Assembly (NCBI GenBank): GCA_023436925.1
Contig: JAEZHJ010000032.1
Location: 1 to 6,189 of the forward strand
Origin: Actinomycetes bacterium
Lineage (GTDB): Bacteria > Actinomycetota > Actinomycetes > Propionibacteriales > Propionibacteriaceae
Direction: 5' to 3'
Length of the DNA: 6,189 nucleotides
The notes beneath the pieces were generated by a model that saw only the letters and a list, made by a program, of their open reading frames with translations, ran no database searches and was not told the DNA's origin. The position numbers and the translations under genes are program-made. Below are positions 1 through 5,340 of the stretch, one piece after another (the first letter of the stretch is position 1; every line of letters begins with the position of its first letter).

Positions 1-692
1 GCAACATCGGTCGGAGCCTGCTGCGCGCGGGCGAGCACCGCCGCCGGGTCGATCCCGCCGAGCCGCACCAGCAGGGACGCCTGCGCCCGTCCGGCCTTCG
101 CCTCGGGGTCGTTCGGGGTCTGGGCGAGGATCTTGTCGAACTCCGCCACGGCAGCGGCGAAGTCGCCGCGCTCCAGCGCCGCATCAGCCTCGGCGAACCG
201 CGGGTCGGGACCCGCCTCGGCGTCCATTCCGACCGGCTCGGCCCGTCCGACGATCCCGGTGGACGCGGCCGCCTGCAGCAGCTGGTTGATGATGGCCTCG
301 ACCTCGGCCTTGGGACGGGTGCCCTGGAACAGCGGCGCGAGCTGGCCGCCGACCACGCCGATCACCGTCGGCACCGCCTGCACCCCGAAGGCCGCGGCGA
401 TCTGCGGCGAGGTGTCCACGTTCACCCGCGCCAGCAGGTACCTGCCGCCGGCGGCGTTGGCCAGTTCGGCCAGGTCGTCCGACAGCGACTGGGCGTTGGC
501 GCGGGGAGAGTAGAGCTCGACGACCAGCGGATGGCGCATCGAGAGCTGGATCGTCGCCTCGAACGAGCGCTCGTCCACATCGGTCACGTAGATGGCGCCG
601 GGCGGGGGCGGCGGCGACTTGGCAGCCGCGGCGATCCCGGACAGGTCCATGGCGCCGGAGATGTTGAGGCCGTTGGGTGTCACGGTCTGCAT
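1..692 (-). CDS. Thioredoxin-fold/TPR protein, YbbN/CnoX-like (3' end cut by window edge)
   Basis: The open minus-strand frame from ATG at 692 runs 230 codons to the left edge without a stop. Residues about 10-30 hold the short GAMDLSGI segment and a Pro-rich linker. About 33-140 form a thioredoxin fold, with LVVELYSP for the strand leading to the active-site loop and the cis-Pro motif AVPT near 106-109. About 160-230 look like TPR helices (ALERGDFAAAVAEFDKIL, then NDPEAKAGRAQASLL). This order matches YbbN/CnoX, a chaperedoxin that in E. coli holds unfolded clients in the cytoplasm. The usual CxxC is replaced by SPRANAQS, and no Cys occurs in the visible part, so redox activity is not expected and a holdase or scaffold role is inferred. 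Neither start has a Shine-Dalgarno site; GTG at 683 (codon 4) is a real alternative because a CAGAAT box overlaps the ATG. The gene is divergent from pgm. The family call is firm; the client and exact start are not. Confidence 0.85.
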   Translation of the reverse strand, partial: MQTVTPNGLNISGAMDLSGIAAAAKSPPPPPGAIYVTDVDERSFEATIQLSMRHPLVVELYSPRANAQSLSDDLAELANAAGGRYLLARVNVDTSPQIAAAFGVQAVPTVIGVVGGQLAPLFQGTRPKAEVEAIINQLLQAAASTGIVGRAEPVGMDAEAGPDPRFAEADAALERGDFAAAVAEFDKILAQTPNDPEAKAGRAQASLLVRLGGIDPAAVLARAQQAPTDV

Positions 693-696
693 TCTG
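691..696 (-). promoter_or_regulatory. Possible -10 box (CAGAAT) for the YbbN-like gene
   Basis: Read on the minus strand, CAGAAT matches four of six positions of TATAAT, including the key second A and last T. It overlaps the annotated ATG. A start of transcription 6-7 bases downstream would fall at 683-684, at the in-frame GTG codon 4, giving a leaderless message that begins with GTG ACA CCC. No -35 element is evident. Six-base matches arise by chance, so this is a weak call, but it bears on which start codon is used. Confidence 0.3.
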
Positions 697-775
697 CCAG
701 ACCGGACCGAGCCGTCGGCCGGCTGGGTCGGGGGCAACCGTCGTCGCAGGCCTCGCCCTGCCGCGGCCGAGGGGG

Positions 776-781
776 CAAGAT
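776..781 (+). promoter_or_regulatory. Possible leaderless -10 box (CAAGAT) for pgm
   Basis: CAAGAT lies exactly 12 to 7 bases upstream of the pgm ATG at 788, the spacing expected when transcription begins on the A of the start codon. It keeps the conserved second A and final T of the actinobacterial TANNNT box but lacks the first T. The competing view is translation from the G-run GAGGGGG at 769-775, which sits 12 bases from the ATG and is a poor ribosome binding site. The rest of the 693-787 divergent gap shows no clear operator. Confidence 0.3.
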
Positions 782-787
782 GTCACC

Positions 788-2416
788 ATGGCTCACGACC
801 GCGCCGGGCAGCTCGCACTGCCTGAGGACCTGATCGACGTCGACGCCCTGGTGGCGGCCTACTACGACCTCACCCCCGACCCCGACAATCCCGACCAGCA
901 GGTCGTCTTCGGCACCTCCGGCCACCGGGGCTCCAGCCTGGACACCGCCTTCAACGACGCCCACATCGCCGCGACGACGCAGGCGATCGTCGAGTACCGG
1001 GCCGCTCAGGGGGTCAACGGTCCCCTGTTCATCGGCAAGGACACCCACGGCCTGTCCGCGCCTGCCTGGCGGACCGCGATCGAGGTGCTGCACGCCCACG
1101 GCGTCGACGTCCGGGCCGAGCGGGACGAGGACTTCACCCCCACTCCGTCGGTCTCCCGCGCGATCATCGTCTACAACCGCGACCACACCGGGCCGCGGGC
1201 GGACGGGATCGTCGTCACCCCGTCCCACAACCCGCCGCGCGACGGCGGCTTCAAGTACAACCCGCCGCACGGCGGGCCGGCCGACACCGACGCGACCGGC
1301 TGGATCGCCGGCCGCGCCAACGAACTGCTGCGCGACCCCGGCGCGATCCGCCGCACGCCCTACCAGCGGGCGGCCGGGGAGATCATCCGGGTCGACTACC
1401 TCGACGCCTACTGCCAGGACCTGCGCAATGCGATCGACCTGGACGCCATCGCCGCCGCCGGGGTGCGGATCGGCGCCGACCCGCTGGGCGGGGCGTCGGT
1501 GCAGTACTGGGAGTACATCGCCGACCGGCTGGGGCTCGACCTCACCGTGATCAACCCGGCGGTCGACCCGACCTGGCGCTTCATGACCCTGGACTGGGAC
1601 GGCAAGATCCGGATGGACTGCTCCTCGCCGTACGCGATGGCCAGCCTGATCGGCAACCGGGACGCGTACGACATCTCCACCGGCAACGACGCCGACGCCG
1701 ACCGGCACGGCATCGTCACCCCGGACGCCGGGCTGATGAACCCGAACGCCTACCTGGCGGTCGCCATCCAGTACCTGTTCGGCCACCGCGACCAGTGGCG
1801 TCCGGACGCGGCGGTCGGCAAGACCCTGGTCTCGTCCTCCCTGATCGACAAGGTGGCCGCCGACCTGGGTCGCCGGCTGGTCGAGGTGCCGGTCGGCTTC
1901 AAGTGGTTCGTCCCCGGCCTGATGAGCGGCGACCTCGGCTTCGGCGGTGAGGAGTCGGCCGGGGCCTCCTTCCTGGCCCGCGACGGCTCGACTTGGACCA
2001 CCGACAAGGACGGCATCCTGCTGGCGCTGCTCGCCTCCGAGATCAAGGCGGTCACCGGCAAGTCGCCGAGCGAGCACTACGCCGACCTCGAGGCCCGCCA
2101 CGGCGCGTCCAGCTACGCCCGGGTGGACGCCCCGGCGAACCGGGAGCAGAAGGCCAAGCTGGCCCGGCTCTCCCCCTCCGACGTCACCGCCACCGAACTG
2201 GCCGGCGAGCCGATCACCGCCACGCTGACCAACGCCCCCGGCAACGGGGCCGCGATCGGCGGACTCAAGGTCGTCACCGACTCGGCGTGGTTCGCCGCGC
2301 GGCCCTCGGGTACCGAGGACGTGTACAAGATCTACGCCGAATCGCTCAAGGGCCCCGAGCACCTCAAGCAGGTCCAGGCGCAGGCCCGCGAGGTCGTCAA
2401 CGCAGTCCTGGGCTGA
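788..2416 (+). CDS. pgm: Phosphoglucomutase, alpha-D-glucose phosphate-specific
   Basis: Encodes a 542-residue cytoplasmic enzyme that interconverts glucose-1-phosphate and glucose-6-phosphate, connecting glycolysis with glycogen, trehalose and UDP-glucose synthesis. It aligns end to end with E. coli Pgm (about 546 residues), beginning with the same N-terminal pattern (M-A-x-x-x-R-A-G-Q). Visible motifs: FGTSGHRG at 41-48; the phosphoserine loop TPSHNPP at 144-150 with catalytic Ser146; the Mg-binding DADADR at 301-306 (Asp301, 303, 305); the sugar-binding GEESAG at 387-392; and the phosphate-binding RPSGTED at 505-511. All catalytic parts are intact. The ATG at 788 is chosen because it matches the family N-terminus; the frame stays open upstream to 677, but that extension has no homology to the family. 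mce follows after 58 bases with no terminator seen, so the two may be co-transcribed. The longer, E. coli-type family is favoured over the ManB/GlmM branch by length and motifs. Confidence 0.97.
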   Translation: MAHDRAGQLALPEDLIDVDALVAAYYDLTPDPDNPDQQVVFGTSGHRGSSLDTAFNDAHIAATTQAIVEYRAAQGVNGPLFIGKDTHGLSAPAWRTAIEVLHAHGVDVRAERDEDFTPTPSVSRAIIVYNRDHTGPRADGIVVTPSHNPPRDGGFKYNPPHGGPADTDATGWIAGRANELLRDPGAIRRTPYQRAAGEIIRVDYLDAYCQDLRNAIDLDAIAAAGVRIGADPLGGASVQYWEYIADRLGLDLTVINPAVDPTWRFMTLDWDGKIRMDCSSPYAMASLIGNRDAYDISTGNDADADRHGIVTPDAGLMNPNAYLAVAIQYLFGHRDQWRPDAAVGKTLVSSSLIDKVAADLGRRLVEVPVGFKWFVPGLMSGDLGFGGEESAGASFLARDGSTWTTDKDGILLALLASEIKAVTGKSPSEHYADLEARHGASSYARVDAPANREQKAKLARLSPSDVTATELAGEPITATLTNAPGNGAAIGGLKVVTDSAWFAARPSGTEDVYKIYAESLKGPEHLKQVQAQAREVVNAVLG

Positions 2417-2474
2417 CCCATCCGACCTTGCCGCACCGCCACCCCCGACCGACCGAATGTGAAAAGGTAAGACC

Positions 2475-2915
2475 ATGAGTGACGATCTCTTCATCTGTGT
2501 TGACCATGTCGGCTACGCCGTCCCCAACCTCGACGACGCCATCAAGTTCCACACCGAGGTGCTCGGCTGGCGCGTGCTGCACCGCGAAACCAATCAGGAG
2601 CAGGGTGTCGAGGAGGCGATGATCGGTACCGGTGACCAGCTGGCCGAGAACGCCCAGGTCCAGCTGCTCGCCCCGCTCAACGAGCAGAGCACCATCGCCA
2701 AGTGGATCGAGCGCAACGGCGGCAAGGGCGGCATCCAGCAGGTCGCCTACCGGGTCGCCGACCTGGACAAGGTCAGCGAGGTGCTGCGCGAGCGCGGCGT
2801 CCGGCTGCTCTACGACGCGCCCAAGCGCGGCACCGGCGGGTCGCGGATCAACTTCGCGCACCCCAAGGACGTCGGCGGCATCCTGCTCGAGCTGGTCGAA
2901 CCCGCCGCCCACTGA
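2475..2915 (+). CDS. mce: Methylmalonyl-CoA epimerase (VOC superfamily)
   Basis: A 146-residue protein of the vicinal-oxygen-chelate fold, built from two beta-alpha-beta-beta-beta modules (about 6-70 and 85-143). It interconverts (R)- and (S)-methylmalonyl-CoA, the step between methylmalonyl-CoA mutase and transcarboxylase or propionyl-CoA carboxylase. From memory it aligns almost without gaps to the Propionibacterium shermanii enzyme (148 residues), sharing DLFIC-DHV, EQGV-E, STIAKW, RERGVRLLYD-PK-GTGG-RINF-HPK and the final LLELVEP. Metal ligands His11, Gln63 and Glu139 and the catalytic-site Glu47 are kept. The fourth ligand, His91 in P. shermanii, is Gln89 here (GIQQVAYRV in place of the HH pair). 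Gln can ligate metal and I believe other actinobacterial homologues carry the same QQ, so activity is still expected. The ribosome binding site AAAAGG at 2462-2467 is 7 bases from the ATG. It probably shares a transcript with pgm. Confidence 0.93.
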   Translation: MSDDLFICVDHVGYAVPNLDDAIKFHTEVLGWRVLHRETNQEQGVEEAMIGTGDQLAENAQVQLLAPLNEQSTIAKWIERNGGKGGIQQVAYRVADLDKVSEVLRERGVRLLYDAPKRGTGGSRINFAHPKDVGGILLELVEPAAH

Positions 2916-2930
2916 GCGGTGACTCACCGC
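2916..2930. repeat. Perfect 15-bp palindrome directly after mce
   Basis: GCGGTGA, one central C, then TCACCGC, beginning at the first base after the mce stop codon. In RNA this is a 6-bp stem with a 3-base loop, and there is no T-run behind it, so a classical terminator is not supported. In DNA it has the dyad symmetry of a dimeric regulator site. It would lie about 39-53 bases upstream of the transcription start predicted from the TAGCAT box, a usual activator position. A second, competing pairing joins GACTC at 2921-2925 with GAGTC at 2938-2942. Confidence 0.5.
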
Positions 2931-2946
2931 GCGGCCTGAGTCGCGA

Positions 2947-2999
2947 GGGTGGGCGGTAGCATCGGGGCATCGGACGCCTCGGCGTCGCACCGCCCACCC
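2947..2999. repeat. Perfect 11-bp inverted repeat with nested hairpin, around the predicted promoter start
   Basis: GGGTGGGCGGT (2947-2957) is exactly repeated in inverse as ACCGCCCACCC (2989-2999), 31 bases apart. Within the spacer, GACGCC (2973-2978) pairs with GGCGTC (2981-2986), and GCATCGG occurs twice (2959-2965, 2967-2973). The left arm ends on the first base of the TAGCAT box and the right arm ends 8 bases before the AAAGGAG ribosome binding site. It may act as paired DNA half-sites flanking the promoter, or as an RNA stem in readthrough from mce. The pairing is seen directly; the role is inference. Confidence 0.55.
2957..2962 (+). promoter_or_regulatory. -10 box TAGCAT for the coiled-coil/AI-2E-family gene pair
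   Basis: TAGCAT fits the actinobacterial TANNNT consensus and stands alone in a 105-bp gap between mce and the next gene. Transcription would start near 2969, leaving a leader of about 52 bases that contains the small GACGCC/GGCGTC hairpin, the right arm of the inverted repeat and the ribosome binding site. No good -35 hexamer lies at the expected distance, which is common in this phylum and would fit dependence on an activator at the upstream palindrome. Confidence 0.45.
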
Positions 3000-3007
3000 C
3001 AGGTGAG

Positions 3008-3014
3008 AAAGGAG
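3008..3014 (+). promoter_or_regulatory. Ribosome binding site AAAGGAG fixing the GTG start at 3021
   Basis: AAAGGAG ends 6 bases before GTG at 3021 and is the best Shine-Dalgarno match in the window. It decides against the longer in-frame GTG at 2949, which lies inside the inverted repeat and has no ribosome binding site. Confidence 0.8.
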
Positions 3015-3020
3015 CCGATC

Positions 3021-4088
3021 GTGTCGTCACCACCCCCCGACGAGCAGGGCCTGGACCTGTTCGAGGAGACCGCCTCGGCCGCCGGAAATTTCCCCCACGC
3101 CCTTCGGGGCTATGACCGCGCTGCGGTCGACGCCTATGTCCGCGAGGTGGAGGCCAAGCTCTCCCGGGTGATCAGCGAGTTGCGCGACACCCAGTACCGC
3201 CTCGCCCTGGCCTCCGCCACGGCCGACACCACCGACTACTCCCGGCTGGGCGGGCACACCCGCACCCTGCTGAAGGCCGCCGAGGCGCAGGCCGCCGAGA
3301 TCGTGCAGGAGGCCCGCGCCGAGGCCGACCGGATCCGCGCCCAGACCACCCTCGAGATGACCCGCGTCAGCCACGACACCACCATCGAGCTGGACGTCAC
3401 CCGAGCGGCCGGCCAGGCGGAGCTCGACCAGCTGCGCGAACGGCTCGGTGAGCAGACCGCCGCCGAACTCGAGGCCGCCAAGGCGGACGCCGCCGCGCTG
3501 CGCAAGGCGACCGAGGAGCAGCGCGACTGGCTGCTGCGGGAGTCCGAGACCCAGGCGAAGGCGATCATCGATGCCGCCATCGCCGAGGCCGAGCAGCGCC
3601 GCGCCGAACTTGAACGCGTCAGCGCCGAGCAGGCCGCAGAGCTGGCCCGCGTCCGGGAGCAGGCACTGGCCGAGATCACCGTGGTCCGGCAGGGCGCCAT
3701 CGACCAGGTCAACGAGCTGGTCGAATCGGCGCGGGCAGAGGCCCAGGCGCAGGCCGCGCGGCTCGAGGCCGACCTGGCCACCGCCGACCAGCGCCGCGAA
3801 GCTGCCCGAGCCGAGGCCGCGTCGATCACCCAGGCCGCCAACGAGCAGGCCCGCCAAGTGGTCGAGAGCGCCCGGCACGAGGCCGCCCGGATCACCGATC
3901 AGGCCAACGAGGCGGCCGAGCAGCGTGCTGCCGAACTCAAGGTGGATGTCACCGCCCTCGAGCAGCGCAAGAACGCTATTGTCGAGCAACTCGAACAGCT
4001 GTCCGCGATGGTCAGCGAGAGTACGCGGCCGCATACCGCGCCCGCGTCCACGCCGGAGGCACCGCCGGAGGCATCGACAACTCCATGA
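3021..4088 (+). CDS. DivIVA-domain coiled-coil protein
   Basis: A 355-residue soluble protein starting with GTG behind AAAGGAG. Residues about 23-60 carry the DivIVA N-terminal signature (HALRGYDRAAVDAYVREVEAKL), which in DivIVA/GpsB proteins forms the short membrane-curvature-sensing head. About 75-330 is an almost unbroken Ala/Glu/Arg/Gln-rich coiled coil. A motif of the form hydrophobic-x-x-A-R/K-A-E/D-A recurs with its first residue near 95, 150, 183, 234 and 281; the gaps of 55 and 33 fit an 11-residue period. About 333-355 is Pro/Thr/Ser-rich and probably disordered. There is no signal peptide or membrane segment. It resembles the DivIVA/Scy/FilP-type filament and scaffold proteins of actinobacteria. 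It is probably not the main Wag31/DivIVA, which is normally found beside the division and cell wall cluster and is shorter. The stop overlaps the next start by ATGA, so a link to the membrane protein downstream is likely. Domain call firm, cell role inferred. Confidence 0.85.
   Translation: MSSPPPDEQGLDLFEETASAAGNFPHALRGYDRAAVDAYVREVEAKLSRVISELRDTQYRLALASATADTTDYSRLGGHTRTLLKAAEAQAAEIVQEARAEADRIRAQTTLEMTRVSHDTTIELDVTRAAGQAELDQLRERLGEQTAAELEAAKADAAALRKATEEQRDWLLRESETQAKAIIDAAIAEAEQRRAELERVSAEQAAELARVREQALAEITVVRQGAIDQVNELVESARAEAQAQAARLEADLATADQRREAARAEAASITQAANEQARQVVESARHEAARITDQANEAAEQRAAELKVDVTALEQRKNAIVEQLEQLSAMVSESTRPHTAPASTPEAPPEASTTP
4052..4073 (+). repeat. Tandem GCCGGAGGCA repeat supplying the GGAGG for the AI-2E-family gene
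   Basis: GCCGGAGGCA occurs at 4052-4061 and 4064-4073 (12-base period), within codons for Pro-Glu-Ala-Pro-Pro-Glu-Ala at the end of the coiled-coil gene. Each copy holds a full GGAGG (4055-4059, 4067-4071). The second is 13 bases from the ATG at 4085, longer than ideal, so it would work mainly by keeping ribosomes that have just ended the upstream gene. The first is too far to act directly. Confidence 0.5.
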
Positions 4089-5305
4089 CCCAGGACGACC
4101 AGACCCCGCCCCCGGCACCGACGCCACCGCGGGCGACCGGCTCGCCGGTGCCGACCTCGGCGCGCACGCCCTCCGGCCCGGCCACCCGCAACTGGCTGCT
4201 CCGCTGGCGGCGGACCACCCAACCCACCCCGCCGGACTTCGCCGACGGGCTGGACACCAGCGGTGAACGGGTCTCGCTGCTGTACCGCAGCCCGTTCTAC
4301 ATCGGGTTCTTCCTGGCGGTCGGGGCGATGGCTGCCTACGTCCTGCTGACCTCGCTGTCGCAGCTGCGCGACATCCTCGTCCTGGTGGTCTTGTCGATGG
4401 CGCTGGCCCTGGGACTCAACCCCACCGTGGAGTGGTTCCACAGCCGCGGCATCCGGCGGGGGGTGGCCGTCCTGATCGTCGCGCTCGGCCTGCTGGCCGG
4501 CCTGGCCCTGGCCGGCTGGGCCGTCGTGCCCGTGGTGACCGAGCAGGTGCAGCGCCTCAGCGACATGGCGCCCGGCTACCTGGAGAACCTGCGCCAGAAC
4601 CCGCAGATCGCCGCCTTCGACGCCCAGTTCCAGATCATCGACCGGGCAGTGCAGTTCCTCACGTCCGGGGAGCTGATCGGCGGCCTGTTCGGCGGGCTGC
4701 TCGGCGCCGGCCAGCTGGTCGCGAACGTCATCTTCTCGATCACGATCTCCGTCGTGCTGACGCTCTACTTCCTGGTCTCGCTGTCGAGCATCAAGGAGGT
4801 CATCTACCAGTTGGCTCCCGCCTCCCGGCGGGCGCGCACGCGCTACCTCGCGACCGAGGTCTTCAAGCGGGTGGGCGGCTTCGTCTCGGGCATCTTCACG
4901 GTCGCCGTGCTGTGGATGGTCGTCTCCTTCCTCCTGATGTCGGTACTCGGGCTCGCCCAGTACGCGGTGGCGCTGGCCGTGGTGGTCGGGCTGTTCGCCT
5001 TCATCCCGCTGGTCGGCACCAGCATTGCGATAGTGCTCGTGGCCCTGGTGGCCTTCTCGGTATCGGTGCCTTCCGGCTGGATCACCCTGATCGCCCTGTT
5101 CGCCTACCAGCAGTTCGACGCCTACTTCATCCAGCCGAGGATCTTTGCCCGGTCGGTCCAGGTCCCCGGCGTGCTCGTCATCCTCGCCGCGGTATCCGGC
5201 GGCCTGCTGCTGGGCCTGGTCGGCGCGATCCTCGCGATCCCCACCATGGCGGCGCTGCTGCTGCTCTACCGCGAGGTGCTGGTGCCCCACCTCGATCGCA
5301 CCTGA
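4085..5305 (+). CDS. AI-2E family (PerM/TqsA-like) membrane protein
   Basis: A 406-residue integral membrane protein. Residues 1-50 are a cytoplasmic-looking Pro/Thr-rich tail. Hydrophobic segments fall near 70-90, 95-115, 125-150, 208-233, 265-290, 293-326, 330-345 and 360-395, with an amphipathic soluble region at about 152-205 between the third and fourth, the usual AI-2E family plan. The conserved C-terminal signatures are visible: FIPLVGTSIAI near 306-316, the IQPRIF segment near 349-354, and VLVILAAVSGGLLLGLVGAI followed by LAIP at 363-386. Family members include TqsA, linked to autoinducer-2 export in E. coli, while others are reported as ion antiporters, so the substrate here cannot be named. 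Its ATG overlaps the stop of the coiled-coil gene (ATGA), giving translational coupling and suggesting that the two proteins act together or at the same membrane site. No catalytic defect or frameshift is seen. Confidence 0.9.
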   Translation: MTQDDQTPPPAPTPPRATGSPVPTSARTPSGPATRNWLLRWRRTTQPTPPDFADGLDTSGERVSLLYRSPFYIGFFLAVGAMAAYVLLTSLSQLRDILVLVVLSMALALGLNPTVEWFHSRGIRRGVAVLIVALGLLAGLALAGWAVVPVVTEQVQRLSDMAPGYLENLRQNPQIAAFDAQFQIIDRAVQFLTSGELIGGLFGGLLGAGQLVANVIFSITISVVLTLYFLVSLSSIKEVIYQLAPASRRARTRYLATEVFKRVGGFVSGIFTVAVLWMVVSFLLMSVLGLAQYAVALAVVVGLFAFIPLVGTSIAIVLVALVAFSVSVPSGWITLIALFAYQQFDAYFIQPRIFARSVQVPGVLVILAAVSGGLLLGLVGAILAIPTMAALLLLYREVLVPHLDRT

Positions 5306-5328
5306 GCCGACCGCCCGTCGAGTTCGGG

Positions 5329-5334
5329 TAAGCA
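5329..5334 (+). promoter_or_regulatory. Weak possible leaderless -10 box (TAAGCA) for the GNAT gene
   Basis: TAAGCA is exactly 12 to 7 bases upstream of the ATG at 5341, but it lacks the conserved final T. No clear Shine-Dalgarno site is present in the 35-base gap after the AI-2E-family gene, so the gene is read either from this box or by readthrough. No hairpin is evident in the gap. Confidence 0.2.
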
Positions 5335-5340
5335 GAAGCC

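Noticed and set aside
677..787. N-terminal extension of pgm by 37 residues
   Set aside because: The E. coli Pgm N-terminus matches from the ATG at 788, and the extension has no homology and would overlap the divergent gene's start.
184..833. Overlapping open frames on both strands across the YbbN-like gene and divergent gap
   Set aside because: Their translations are Arg/Gly/Pro/Ala-rich with no domains, while the minus-strand frame from 692 shows a thioredoxin fold and TPR helices.
2428..2460. TTGCCG (2428-2433) and GAATGT (2455-2460) as a promoter for mce
   Set aside because: The 21-base spacing is too long and the -10 match is poor; co-transcription with pgm is simpler.
680..2494. Long antisense open frame (604 codons) across pgm
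   Set aside because: It lies opposite a certain gene, and its Gly/Val/Asp/Arg-rich, domain-free composition is what a GC-rich coding strand produces in reverse.
2949..3020. Earlier GTG start for the coiled-coil protein
   Set aside because: It has no ribosome binding site, sits in the inverted repeat and overlaps the predicted promoter; AAAGGAG marks the GTG at 3021.
3027..4127. Antisense open frame (366 codons) across the coiled-coil gene
   Set aside because: Low-complexity Leu/Gly-rich translation that mirrors the Ala/Glu codons of the real gene; no ribosome binding site and no recognisable domain.
3899..5290. Antisense open frame (463 codons) across the AI-2E-family gene
   Set aside because: His/Gln/Asp/Gly-rich translation typical of the reverse of membrane-protein codons; no homology or start signal.
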